Shown here piece by piece: positions 27,688-36,616 of a stretch of 64,000 bases of DNA. A model generated the notes under the pieces. The model had not been told where the DNA came from, did no database searches, and saw only the letters and a list, made by a program, of their open reading frames with translations. The stretch covers positions 1-64,000 of the forward strand of contig NZ_QWUA01000001.1 of the NCBI RefSeq assembly GCF_003576525.1, given 5' to 3'. Source of the DNA: Rummeliibacillus sp. POC4 (GTDB lineage: Bacteria > Bacillota > Bacilli > Bacillales_A > Planococcaceae). How positions within the stretch are numbered: the first letter of the stretch is position 1; each line of letters opens with the position of its first letter. Made by a program: the position numbers and the translations under genes.

Positions 27688-29503
27688 ATCAAAGCTGCGA
27701 TCATATATATATGAACCTGTTTTAACTAAAGAAGATATTCAATCTTCAAAAAAGAGAAAAGGCGCAAGGGCAAGCGATTGGCGAAAAACATTAGGTCGAA
27801 TTTGGAAAATCGTAGATGAACAAAGGGCTTTGTTAATCATCATTTTGCTAATGGTCGTTATAAGTTCAATTTTATCATTATTAGGTCCATATCTAATCGG
27901 TAAAATAATTGATGACCATATGATAAAAAAAGATTTTACAGGTTTAAAAAGTATGATTTTAGTTCTGATATTTGTTTATATTGGATTGTCTATCTCAATA
28001 TTTTTGCAAAATTATTGGATGATTGGAATCGCACAACAAACGGTATATCGAATGCGAACAGGACTATTTGCAAAGTTTCAACGATTACCAATTGCATTCT
28101 TCGATAAAAGGCAACATGGCGAATTGATGAGTCGTATGACCAATGATATGGATAATATTAGTTCCACCTTAAATAGTACATTTATCCAAGTGTTTTCGAG
28201 TGTTATAACGTTAGTTGGAACTTTGGTAGTAATGTTTTCAATGAGTCCGCTACTGACTTTTTTAACGATGCTAATTATTCCTGTTATGTTTGTTTCTACT
28301 CGTTGGATTACGAGAAGGACAGGGAAATTATTTAAAACACAACAACAAGCTTTAGGATCACTTAATGGAATGATTGAAGAGACCATTTCTGGTCAAAGGG
28401 TAGTTAAGGCATTTTCTCAAGAACAACGGATGATTGATGAGTTTGCTAACAAAAGTAGTGATTTACGTAGAGTAGGGTATTGGGCAAATGTATACTCAGG
28501 TGCAATTCCGAAAACGATGAACTTATTAAATAATACCAGCTTTGCAATTGTTGCAGGAGTCGGTGGAATTCTAGCATTAAAAGGTTATGTTTCTATTGGA
28601 ACAATTGTTGTTTTTTCTGAATATGCTAGACAATTCACAAGACCTTTGAATGATTTATCGAACCAGTTTAATAATGTACTGTCAGCTATAGCTGGTGCAG
28701 AACGAGTATTTACGATAATGGATGAAAAAGAGGAGCAAGACCAAGGAAAAGGCGAGTTAATACGCGAAATTCGAGGAGATGTAACATTTGAAGATGTATC
28801 TTTCCAATATAATTTAGAGGAAGATATAGCAACAATAGAGCATATTAACTTTCATGTGAAAAAAGGACAAACAGTTGCTTTAGTTGGTGCTACGGGGGCT
28901 GGTAAGACAACTATTATGCAGTTACTTGCTCGTTTTTACGATCCTCAACAAGGACGTATTTTAATCGATGATTGTCCAATCCAAACAATCTCTCGACAAA
29001 ATTTGAGAAGCCAAATGGCGTTTGTCCTTCAAGAGCCTTTTTTGTTTGAAGCAACTATTAAAGAAAATATTCGTTATGGAAGACTTCAAGCAACCGATGA
29101 TGACGTTGTTAATGCAGCAAAAAAAGCTAATGCACACAATTTTATCATGTCATTACCAAACGGTTATGATACCGTTTTAACTGCAGATGGAGGAGAAATT
29201 AGTCAAGGTCAAAGGCAATTGTTATCCATTGCAAGAGCATTGGTGGCCAATCCGGCTATTCTTTTGTTAGACGAGGCAACTAGCAGTATTGATACAGTAA
29301 CGGAATTAGAGATTCAAGAGGCTTTAGAGCGATTAATGGAGGGCCGTACAAGTTTGGTCATTGCGCATCGATTAAATACAATTAGAAAAGCTGACCTTAT
29401 ATTAGTTATGGAAAAAGGAAAGTTAATAGAATCAGGGGAAAGGGAAAAATTGATAGCTAAAAAAGGCGTGTTCTATCAAATGTTACAACAGTCAACATTA
29501 TAA
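27680..29503 (+). CDS. ABC exporter half-transporter (heterodimer subunit 2)
   Basis: Protein of 607 residues with an N-terminal cytoplasmic extension (about 45), six membrane segments and a nucleotide-binding domain. Walker A GATGAGKT, Walker B LLLDEATSSID and the H-loop VIAHRL are canonical, but the signature is ISQGQ instead of LSGGQ. The two degenerate features in the two subunits fall in the same composite site, leaving one competent site, as expected for a heterodimer. The ATG at 27680 (or GTG at 27677) lies inside the end of the first gene. Size agrees with YfiC. Confidence 0.88.
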   Translation: MIKSKLRSYIYEPVLTKEDIQSSKKRKGARASDWRKTLGRIWKIVDEQRALLIIILLMVVISSILSLLGPYLIGKIIDDHMIKKDFTGLKSMILVLIFVYIGLSISIFLQNYWMIGIAQQTVYRMRTGLFAKFQRLPIAFFDKRQHGELMSRMTNDMDNISSTLNSTFIQVFSSVITLVGTLVVMFSMSPLLTFLTMLIIPVMFVSTRWITRRTGKLFKTQQQALGSLNGMIEETISGQRVVKAFSQEQRMIDEFANKSSDLRRVGYWANVYSGAIPKTMNLLNNTSFAIVAGVGGILALKGYVSIGTIVVFSEYARQFTRPLNDLSNQFNNVLSAIAGAERVFTIMDEKEEQDQGKGELIREIRGDVTFEDVSFQYNLEEDIATIEHINFHVKKGQTVALVGATGAGKTTIMQLLARFYDPQQGRILIDDCPIQTISRQNLRSQMAFVLQEPFLFEATIKENIRYGRLQATDDDVVNAAKKANAHNFIMSLPNGYDTVLTADGGEISQGQRQLLSIARALVANPAILLLDEATSSIDTVTELEIQEALERLMEGRTSLVIAHRLNTIRKADLILVMEKGKLIESGEREKLIAKKGVFYQMLQQSTL

Positions 29504-29525
29504 GCTAAGACTTGTTTTGAATAAG

Positions 29526-29567
29526 CCGTTCAAAAGTAATTTAATTTGCTTTTGAACGGTTAAATTT
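29526..29567. terminator. Convergent terminator ABC exporter / acyltransferase
   Basis: CCGTTCAAAAG (29526-29536) pairs with CTTTTGAACGG (29549-29559) followed by TTAAATTT. Confidence 0.75.
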
Positions 29568-29588
29568 GAAAATAAATGCATGCTTGTT

Positions 29589-30635
29589 TTACGATCTTGC
29601 CACTTTTTTAAATCGAAAATTACCCATTAACAAAGTAGCATAAGGCATGAACCGTTGCATGAATACGGAAATGATTAGTGGGATGAATAGGCAAATCAAT
29701 GTATAGCCTAACAATTCGTATTCTATAAAATCGTTTATCAATTTATCTACTGATATGTGCAGATACATAATTGTAATAGAATGCATTTCAATAAACTCCA
29801 ACACCTTCAGGCGAATATACTTCGATATAAATTGGAATAGTCCAAAAATCATCACTAGAAATGCAATAGGTAGTGCGATATCTAATATTGGATGACTGTA
29901 GCGAATAAATTTCATACTAAGATGATAGTCTAATTCTTCGTTCCAGGTTAATCTCATAGCCATTATAGAAATAGATGTACATGTAATCCATAAGGGGAGT
30001 TTTATGTGTAAGAAAATTTCTTTTGCAAAATAACCGATTGCAAAATAGCCAATTGCAATGAGTACTACATCTAAGTTCCAAGGTACTAAAATAGTTTGGG
30101 ATGCTTCATCGACAGACCCACCTACAATATTCACTACATAAAAACTTTCTAATTGGGCAATTATATAGCAGAGTGTAATAAATAAAACTTGGTTTATACG
30201 ATTTAAATAACGGGTAACAAATAAAAATGCAATATAAGTAAAATATAATGTAGTGATAAACCAAATTACTCCATAAGAGCCACGAGCGAAACGCCCGCCA
30301 AAAAGAATAGTAAGTAAATCATGTTTATAATATTCAATATCTACGTGCCCAGTCCAAAAAGCTAATACATAACGGAGACATGTTATGATAAATACAAAGA
30401 ATATGTAAGGCACTAGTAATTGTATAGATCTTTTTTTGATAGATTGAATCATAGAGGTACTAGAATCAGCTGGTCTAAAAAATAAGCCGCTAAGAACAAA
30501 AAATGCAGGCATATGGAACCAATAAATATATGTTAGTAAAGGATAATCCAGTTGTTTTGGATAATGACCTATTACTACAAGCAACATTAAAAAACCTTTT
30601 GTTGCATCGACCCAGGTTAATCTTTTTTTCGTCAT
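29589..30635 (-). CDS. Acyltransferase family 3 membrane protein
   Basis: Integral membrane protein of 348 residues with about ten hydrophobic segments. The opening WVDATKGFLMLLVVIGH carries the conserved acyltransferase-3 histidine, followed by the FHMPAFFVLSGLFF segment. It belongs to the OatA/fucose 4-O-acetylase-like group without the extracellular SGNH domain, so it probably O-acetylates a polysaccharide or a membrane-linked sugar. Substrate is unknown. No glycan gene cluster is adjacent. Monocistronic. Confidence 0.8.
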   Translation of the reverse strand: MTKKRLTWVDATKGFLMLLVVIGHYPKQLDYPLLTYIYWFHMPAFFVLSGLFFRPADSSTSMIQSIKKRSIQLLVPYIFFVFIITCLRYVLAFWTGHVDIEYYKHDLLTILFGGRFARGSYGVIWFITTLYFTYIAFLFVTRYLNRINQVLFITLCYIIAQLESFYVVNIVGGSVDEASQTILVPWNLDVVLIAIGYFAIGYFAKEIFLHIKLPLWITCTSISIMAMRLTWNEELDYHLSMKFIRYSHPILDIALPIAFLVMIFGLFQFISKYIRLKVLEFIEMHSITIMYLHISVDKLINDFIEYELLGYTLICLFIPLIISVFMQRFMPYATLLMGNFRFKKVARS

Positions 30636-30752
30636 TATTTTTAGCCTCCAAAGCGATATTCTATACCTTTAGTCGCATGAATAAAAGTAGGGTAAAATAA
30701 TATTTTTATATCATTTATATTTCAAAACTATTACAAAACGGAGGACTTATAG

Positions 30753-31616
30753 TTGAATATTTATCTAATGAAAGCATCATTTCCTATGGATGAATTGACC
30801 ATAAAGGAAATGATGGACATAATACAAAAAACTAAAGAGCAATATCATCAAGATATTTCGCCATTAACAAATTGCAATGATTGGGGGAATTATAAGAATA
30901 TAGGTTTTGTTATTCTAGCATATAGTGAAGAAGACCAACTTTTAGGATTCATAGTGGCCAACGATTTATTTGGATTAAATACATATGAATGGACTGTAGT
31001 TGTACACCCAGAATACCGCAGAATGGGTATTGGAAGAGTGCTTGTAGATGGTTTAAAAAATGCCCTAAATGAAAGAGGAGCAACAGGCGATATGGCTGTA
31101 TCCTTTGCAGATGAAGTTGGACATCAGTTTTTGCACCAACAAGGCTATGAATACAACTCTTCAGAAGCTACATTGCAAGCCCCTTCAGAAAAAAGTGAAG
31201 TTTCCAATCTTATTCATGTTCGCTTTTTTAAAGAGGAAGATAAAAATAAACTCATCCAATTAATGCACGATGGTTTTGGAGATCTGCCTGAAGAAACTGA
31301 AGAACTTATTTCACTTAATACAACGACTAAAGGTCGATCACTTTATATGGTAGAACGAAACCAAGAAATAGTTGGGACAGTTTCGTTAGTTGAAAATGAA
31401 ACGGGTATATGGATTACAGCACTTACAGTAGATCCAATACTTCGTGGTCAAGGAATAGGCTCATCTATTTTACAATGGGTAAAAAACTATGCATATACAT
31501 CTGACCAATACAAAGTGTTACTAGAAGTTGAAATTGATAATAACAGTGCAATTAGTGTGTACAAGAAAGCTGGATTTACACCAATAAACCAAATAGATTA
31601 CTTTGTGAGAGCCTAA
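30753..31616 (+). CDS. Tandem GNAT N-acetyltransferase
   Basis: Protein of 287 residues with two GNAT domains. Each has the acetyl-CoA pyrophosphate loop: VHPEYRRMGIGRVL (about 90-103) and VDPILRGQGIGSSIL (about 228-242). The C-terminal end VYKKAGFTP is the classic GNAT closing motif, and the first half keeps FLHQQGYEY in the same role. It starts with TTG at 30753 after GGAGGA. The acceptor molecule cannot be predicted. Stands alone. Confidence 0.82.
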   Translation: MNIYLMKASFPMDELTIKEMMDIIQKTKEQYHQDISPLTNCNDWGNYKNIGFVILAYSEEDQLLGFIVANDLFGLNTYEWTVVVHPEYRRMGIGRVLVDGLKNALNERGATGDMAVSFADEVGHQFLHQQGYEYNSSEATLQAPSEKSEVSNLIHVRFFKEEDKNKLIQLMHDGFGDLPEETEELISLNTTTKGRSLYMVERNQEIVGTVSLVENETGIWITALTVDPILRGQGIGSSILQWVKNYAYTSDQYKVLLEVEIDNNSAISVYKKAGFTPINQIDYFVRA

Positions 31617-31674
31617 ATACCAATACTTACAACTTTGACATCAAGGGTAAAATTTACACAAAATTAATAAATAA

Positions 31675-31703
31675 TTGACATTTAATATGTATACTTTTTA
31701 AAT
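31675..31703 (+). promoter_or_regulatory. Candidate promoter of the 44-residue basic protein
   Basis: Perfect -35 TTGACA (31675-31680), 17-bp spacer, TTAAAT (31698-31703). Confidence 0.45.
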
Positions 31704-31752
31704 AAAAAACATAATATAGAAGTGAATGATAATAGGTTTTGGAGGGGATTGA

Positions 31753-31887
31753 ATGAGGATGCCTGCATTACCAAAGAATGAGGTTTCACAGAAAAAATTT
31801 TTCACACAATTTTTACTAAAACTCTTTAGTCGAAACTTAAGCAAAAGTCATAAGAAACGTTATTATCCAATTCCTTCTAGAAAATAA
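31753..31887 (+). CDS. Small basic protein, 44 residues
   Basis: Not recognised. ORF of 44 residues starting MRMPALPKNEV and ending HKKRYYPIPSRK, with about 13 Lys/Arg/His and a short amphipathic hydrophobic stretch (KFFTQFLLKLF, about 15-25). GGAGGGG lies 5 bases before the ATG, a near-perfect -35 is upstream, and an intrinsic terminator starts at the stop codon, so it looks like a complete monocistronic gene. Strong basic charge suggests nucleic acid, ribosome or membrane-surface binding. Confidence 0.6.
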   Translation: MRMPALPKNEVSQKKFFTQFLLKLFSRNLSKSHKKRYYPIPSRK

Positions 31888-31929
31888 AAAAGCATGAGAA
31901 CATCTTTATGGATGTTTTCATGCTTTTTT
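31887..31929. terminator. Bidirectional terminator small protein / helD
   Basis: AAAAAGCATGAgAACATC pairs with GATGTTtTCATGCTTTTT (one bulge) with A- and T-runs at both sides, located between the stop codons of two convergent genes. Confidence 0.88.
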
Positions 31930-31931
31930 GA

Positions 31932-34154
31932 TTAAATCAAGAGATCTTCCTTTTTAGGAGCGAGTAAATGTAATTCATGCATAGCACGAGTGATTGCAAC
32001 ATACAAAAGTTTACGATCAATCGGTGTATCACGGAATGGTTGGTCTACTGCTGCAATTATGACAGCATCAAATTCAAGCCCCTTTGCAAGATGACTTGGG
32101 ATGATCAAAAGTGCATCTTGGTCAATTTCAGATGTCTCTGATAATGATTGCACTTTAATTGACGTTTTTTGCAATGCTTTTGTCGCCATTTTCGCTTCAA
32201 TTGTTGTCTTACAAATAAGAGCAATGGAGCGATGTCCTTTACTTCGAATTTGTTCATAGATTTCAATGATTTTTGATGTATCGAACTTTTGCATTTCATG
32301 AAATGTTGGTTCATCCCCATGACGAACTACGGGTTCTACTAAAGGTAAATCTTCTTTCATTTTTTCTAAAATACGATTAGCAACAGCCATAATTTCAATT
32401 GTAGTACGATAACTTTTTTGCAATGTTTTGTAACTAGCTCTAGGGAAAAGCTCACGAACGGGTGTCCAATCTGTCAATGAACGATAGCTGTGAATCCCTT
32501 GTGCAAGGTCACCAACCATTGTGAACATATCTGTCTCAAGCCCCTCTTTTAAAGCAGCAAGCTGAAACAAGCTATAATCTTGCACTTCATCGATAAAGAC
32601 TACCTTCATCTTCCATTCCTCTTTGATGCCTTTAATCTTTGCATATAAATAGAAAATTGCAGCTAAATCTTCTAAAGCCCACGTTTCTTTTTTGTGCATT
32701 TCTTCAAACAAACCATGTTCTTTTTTAGACCATTCCGGTGCAAGTTCTTCTTGTAAGACTCTATTCGTCAAAAATTCGCGATACAATGATTTAATCTTAT
32801 ACTTTTCAAACCTTTTCATATAACGAGTTACAACAGTTTTTGACTCTTTTTCTACTGCAGGAAGTCTTGCATCGCGTTCATCAATCCATTTTGTGACAAC
32901 CTTTTTTCGTTTTGCGTCATCTCGAATGCCGAACAGAGCTTTATCAAGAACAGCATCATAGCGTTTTTTTAACGTATAGAGAAGTTGTTTTCGCTTTTGT
33001 CGAATATGACTTTGCATCACAGAGCGAACTTTTGCTAATCGTTTTTCTAAAGGCATGTAGTTATAATCCTCTAAAAATAGTCGACGTAAATGTGAAGCTT
33101 TTAAGATGCGGTATTTTTCAATATAAACATCTTCAAATTGATCAGCAATTGCACCTTCTAGTTTTGCTACATAGCGTGCCATTATATCTCTGTATTCGAG
33201 AGTTCCTTTCATTTTAGAAACCCATAATGTCGTTTCTTCTATTTTGTCTTGTTTTACTAAATCCTCTAGCTGCTTATTTGGATCCTGTAATTTTAGCTTT
33301 ATGTGGGTAGCATTTTGTACATATTCAGCAAAAGTTGTCTGGCAAATTTGTCCGACCCCAAGTTCAGGTAAAACGTCTGCAATATAATCTATAAATAATT
33401 TATTTGGTGCTAAAATCATTAAATCTTGTGCACGGAAGTGTTCACCCATTGTATATAGAAAATAGGAGATTCTATGTAGGGCAATCGTAGTTTTACCACT
33501 ACCTGCAGCCCCTTGAACAAGAATTGGCTGTTTTAAGTGTGCACGAATAACTTCGTTTTGTTCCGCTTGGATGGTGGAAACGATTTCTGTTAAGCGAACA
33601 TCTGCCTTTCCAGCTAAAGCATCCTGCAAAAGTTCGTCATTTGTAGTGAGGTCAATATCACGTACTTCTAGTAATCGACCTTTTTCTATTTTATATTGAC
33701 GTTTTGAGTAAAGATGACCTTTATTTTCTTCTCCATTTACTTCATAAGTTAAATCACCAAGACGTCCATCGTAATATACATTAGCAACTGGAGAACGCCA
33801 GTCTACAATAATAGGTTCTTGCGTTTCGCGATCAAAAAGTGATGTTTTTCCGATATATAATTTTTCAGAGGGTTCATCTTCTTTTTGGAAATGAATACGT
33901 GCAAAGTAGGGCTTTTGACGAATCGCCTCTAATCCTTCACTTTGGTTTTTGGCCATATCAAAGAAACGAGCATTTGTTAAAATATTTTGGTAGCTTAAAC
34001 TTGAATCTAAGTAATCTAAATCAGCCATTGCCGTTCGAATATTTTCTTGTGCAGTTTGAACGTCTCGTTTTGATTCGTCTAATAATTTTTGCATATAGTA
34101 TTTTGTATAAGCTAAATGTTGTTCTTCCTCTTTAAAATCCGGATGTTGCGTCAT
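31932..34154 (-). CDS. helD: HelD-type RNA polymerase recycling helicase
   Basis: Protein of 740 residues of the UvrD/Rep-like superfamily 1. Walker A (GAAGSGKT, 215-222), Walker B-type FIDEVQDYS, the QSYRT region and the C-terminal YVAITRAMHELHL motif are present. The N-terminal helical hairpin (about 1-90) and the long coiled insertion between helicase motifs are typical of HelD, which pulls stalled RNA polymerase from DNA using ATP. Relatives can also confer rifampicin tolerance. The ATG at 34154 is chosen because AAAGGAGG lies nine bases upstream; the in-frame ATG at 34196 has none. Confidence 0.88.
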   Translation of the reverse strand: MTQHPDFKEEEQHLAYTKYYMQKLLDESKRDVQTAQENIRTAMADLDYLDSSLSYQNILTNARFFDMAKNQSEGLEAIRQKPYFARIHFQKEDEPSEKLYIGKTSLFDRETQEPIIVDWRSPVANVYYDGRLGDLTYEVNGEENKGHLYSKRQYKIEKGRLLEVRDIDLTTNDELLQDALAGKADVRLTEIVSTIQAEQNEVIRAHLKQPILVQGAAGSGKTTIALHRISYFLYTMGEHFRAQDLMILAPNKLFIDYIADVLPELGVGQICQTTFAEYVQNATHIKLKLQDPNKQLEDLVKQDKIEETTLWVSKMKGTLEYRDIMARYVAKLEGAIADQFEDVYIEKYRILKASHLRRLFLEDYNYMPLEKRLAKVRSVMQSHIRQKRKQLLYTLKKRYDAVLDKALFGIRDDAKRKKVVTKWIDERDARLPAVEKESKTVVTRYMKRFEKYKIKSLYREFLTNRVLQEELAPEWSKKEHGLFEEMHKKETWALEDLAAIFYLYAKIKGIKEEWKMKVVFIDEVQDYSLFQLAALKEGLETDMFTMVGDLAQGIHSYRSLTDWTPVRELFPRASYKTLQKSYRTTIEIMAVANRILEKMKEDLPLVEPVVRHGDEPTFHEMQKFDTSKIIEIYEQIRSKGHRSIALICKTTIEAKMATKALQKTSIKVQSLSETSEIDQDALLIIPSHLAKGLEFDAVIIAAVDQPFRDTPIDRKLLYVAITRAMHELHLLAPKKEDLLI

Positions 34155-34199
34155 TAAATTTGGCCTCCTTTTTTTATCCAAATATGATGAAGTCAACTA

Positions 34200-34385
34200 G
34201 AGCCCAATCCTGTGGCAAAGTTGGCACTTGTACGTCCTGTATGTAGGAACCTCACTGAAGGAAGTCGCAATAAACGGGCAGTAATTCCCACCAAAGAGGG
34301 TAGGGGAATAACTGCCCATAAAAGCCCTATTGGTTCAACTAACCATCAGTGGAGATGAAGCTCCCACTAATGGAAGTTTCACTTT
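34200..34385 (+). ncRNA. Structured intergenic element, TnpB right-end/omega-RNA-like (copy 1)
   Basis: Two good hairpins: GGGCAGT-a-ATTCCC (34276-34289) with GGGAAT-a-ACTGCCC (34304-34317), and CCATCAGTGG (34343-34352) with CCACTAATGG (34364-34373), one mismatch. They flank a conserved linker (TTGGTTCAAC), and the element ends GAAGTTTCACTTTAT. The second copy is at 44600-44800. The composition and order resemble the right end and guide-RNA scaffold of IS200/IS605-family TnpB elements. No tnpB gene or RuvC motif remains here, so if correct it is an orphan remnant. The rest of the 34155-34508 gap holds only AT-rich sequence before the next gene. Confidence 0.5.
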
Positions 34386-34508
34386 ATCCTAGGGTAATAA
34401 TTATAACTATACGCTAATGCGTAGTTGATATGAAGTTTAAATATTGTATAAAATTTGCTCTAGCGATAGGATGTATTTAGTAACTAGAAAATTGCTGGAG
34501 GAAAACAA

Positions 34509-35252
34509 ATGAAAATATTCGCGCATCGTGGTGCATCAGGTGATTATCCAGAAAATACATTACTTGCTTTTAAAGAAGCAGCAAAATTACCGATTTACGG
34601 CGTTGAATTAGATGTTCAGCGTACAAAGGATGGCGTATTGGTAATTAATCATGATGAAAAAATTGACCGTACTTCGAACGGGAAAGGTTATATTCGTGAT
34701 ATGACATTTGAAGAAATTCGGTCATATGATTTTGGTAAATGGAAAGGTCAGCATTTTACTGGAGAGAAAATTCCTACACTCGATGAAGTGCTTGATATTT
34801 TCAGAACAACACATCATATGATTAATATTGAATTGAAAACCGATGTATTTGAATATCCAGGTCTAGAAGATGATGTTATTGAAACAGTGAAATCACATGA
34901 GATGATGGAGCGTGTCTTATTTTCATCATTCGACCATGAAATAGTAGAACGAGTTCTTCAAAAGGCACCTACCAATGAAGTGGCTGCACTATTCATGAAA
35001 ATATTAGTGAATCTAGATGCATATGGTCAAATGATTGGTGCAACTGCATTGCATATTTCACTTGTTGCAGCAAAACGAGAATCTGCGAAAAAAGCCATTA
35101 ATGCTGGCAATACAGTACGAGTATACACCGTTAATACAACCAATGATTACGATTTGATGGAAGAGATTGAAGTAGACGGTGTATTTACAGATTATCCAGA
35201 AAAACTGTACCGACATGCATATAGTAAAAAGTACAATTGGAAAATGAACTAA
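34509..35252 (+). CDS. Glycerophosphodiester phosphodiesterase
   Basis: Cytoplasmic protein of 247 residues with no signal peptide. It has the GDPD active site: the leading HRGASGDYPENTLLAF (catalytic His and Arg-Gly), VELDVQRTKDG and NHDEKIDRT (second catalytic His) and IELK later on. The enzyme hydrolyses glycerophosphodiesters to glycerol-3-phosphate and an alcohol, for lipid-headgroup or teichoic-acid turnover. The length equals that of the YqiK/UgpQ cytoplasmic type. TGGAGGA precedes the ATG. Terminates at a clear hairpin. Confidence 0.9.
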   Translation: MKIFAHRGASGDYPENTLLAFKEAAKLPIYGVELDVQRTKDGVLVINHDEKIDRTSNGKGYIRDMTFEEIRSYDFGKWKGQHFTGEKIPTLDEVLDIFRTTHHMINIELKTDVFEYPGLEDDVIETVKSHEMMERVLFSSFDHEIVERVLQKAPTNEVAALFMKILVNLDAYGQMIGATALHISLVAAKRESAKKAINAGNTVRVYTVNTTNDYDLMEEIEVDGVFTDYPEKLYRHAYSKKYNWKMN

Positions 35253-35290
35253 AAAAAGAGAGGTCTAATTTTATAGGCCTCTCTTTTTTT
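35251..35290. terminator. Convergent terminator GDPD / DUF2804
   Basis: AAAAAAAGAGAGG and CCTCTCTTTTTTT form a nearly perfect stem between the two convergent genes and end at the stop codon of the minus-strand gene. Confidence 0.9.
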
Positions 35291-36321
35291 TACCACTTCG
35301 CAACATGTTCTTCTATTGTTCCTAGTAATTGTTGAATAGGCATAATAGACCCATCCTCTAATCGAATACGTCCATCATAGTAGCCCACCATTTGATGAAC
35401 TTTAGATTTTACTAGTTTTACATCTGTTGAGGCTTCACGTTCAAAAAATGGTGTAAAGGTAAGGTGAACATCATCGGTGAATTTTGTATGAATATGCCAG
35501 GGTTGCATAAAGTCTTGACTATTATATTTAAAAATAACGTCTTCATGGATTTTTTGCATTTTCCCATCTATAAACAGAGCATTTTCAGTCATACCTGTTC
35601 CATCGGTCCATTGACCACCAAAATTTATAGCAATACGGTGATTGCCACAACTTTGTGACGCCATTGCCCAATTCCAAACAGCTTCTCTTGGCCAAATTCC
35701 TCGCCCATAATCCAATACTGCAAAACAATCTTCTTCGTTAAAGTTGTATCGTTTATCGCCAATTTTCACATAGCCACTTGTTGGTAATGAGTGGTGCTTG
35801 GCTGTGAATTGGAATGTTTGACGATTCCAAGGAATCACTACATTAAGTGAGTCATCGCTTTCTGGATGTTTGATTGTTAAATCAGCGTGTAAAAGTTCAT
35901 CATCAAAATCAGGGATTGTGACCGTCATTTGAGTTTCTCCTTGAGAGTATAATATTTGGACTTTCATATCACTATTATTTAGAGATATTGTTTCCAAAAC
36001 ATTTTCAGGCATTTTTAAACGACTACCAAGAGGGATTGTAATCGTTTTTTCAAAATATCTTTGAGTTTCATATTCGAGAAAATAAACGAAACATACTGCT
36101 GCGTAATCTAAATGACTAATGGTCGCCGAGAACATAATATCGTCACCGAATATGCACCAATAATTCCACTTTTTCTTGCGCATGAAATGACCCTTTAAAT
36201 TACTTTGGATAATAGGCTTTCTAGCATACCCAATAGCAGCAGGATTTAAGTTTCCTTTATGATCGCATAGTAATGTTGGTTCAACAATCTCTTTTTCAGC
36301 GTGCTGAGTCAATTCAAACAT
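35290..36321 (-). CDS. DUF2804 family protein
   Basis: Protein of about 343 residues of the DUF2804 family, recognised by CFAVLDYGRGIWPREAVWNWA and INFGGQWTDGTGMTENALF in the centre. No signal peptide or membrane helix; beta-rich. The function is not known. The start is uncertain: ATG at 36321 directly abuts AAAGG, while TTG at 36312 has that site at a good spacing. Monocistronic, convergent with the phosphodiesterase gene. The 295 bp upstream holds only a promoter of the next gene. Confidence 0.75.
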   Translation of the reverse strand: MFELTQHAEKEIVEPTLLCDHKGNLNPAAIGYARKPIIQSNLKGHFMRKKKWNYWCIFGDDIMFSATISHLDYAAVCFVYFLEYETQRYFEKTITIPLGSRLKMPENVLETISLNNSDMKVQILYSQGETQMTVTIPDFDDELLHADLTIKHPESDDSLNVVIPWNRQTFQFTAKHHSLPTSGYVKIGDKRYNFNEEDCFAVLDYGRGIWPREAVWNWAMASQSCGNHRIAINFGGQWTDGTGMTENALFIDGKMQKIHEDVIFKYNSQDFMQPWHIHTKFTDDVHLTFTPFFEREASTDVKLVKSKVHQMVGYYDGRIRLEDGSIMPIQQLLGTIEEHVAKW

Positions 36322-36446
36322 CCTTTCAAACAAAAATAAGAGATACAACTAAGTTGTTTTTATTGTACCAAAAATTATGTGATTTTTGTCACTTCATCAT
36401 GGAAAAATGAAGAATTGTGTTCTTTAATAATTTTGAGTTTATATTA

Positions 36447-36474
36447 TTGACATAATTGGATATAAATATATAAA
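36447..36474 (+). promoter_or_regulatory. Candidate promoter of the amidase-domain gene
   Basis: TTGACA (36447-36452), 16-bp spacer, TATAAA (36469-36474). It would leave a 5' untranslated region of about 135 bases. Confidence 0.45.
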
Positions 36475-36616
36475 TATTTACCGAATAAAGTAAATGTAAT
36501 CATACGAAATCTATATAATATTTCTTTTGATCTTTCTAATGATATCGGTTTTCTTTAAAGGATAAGTAGCAAATAGTGCTGTTTTTACATAAGGTAAGAA
36601 CAGGAGGTTTTGGGCT

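Noticed and set aside
32105-32320. Open frames antisense or shifted within helD, nrdA, kdp and topB
   Set aside because: They are shadows of strongly supported genes and lack ribosome binding sites.
34200-34385. T-box or amino-acid riboswitch for the phosphodiesterase gene
   Set aside because: No T-box sequence (AGGGTGGnACCGCG) and no known aptamer blocks; similarity to the second locus ahead of an unrelated gene on the other strand argues for a mobile or independent element.
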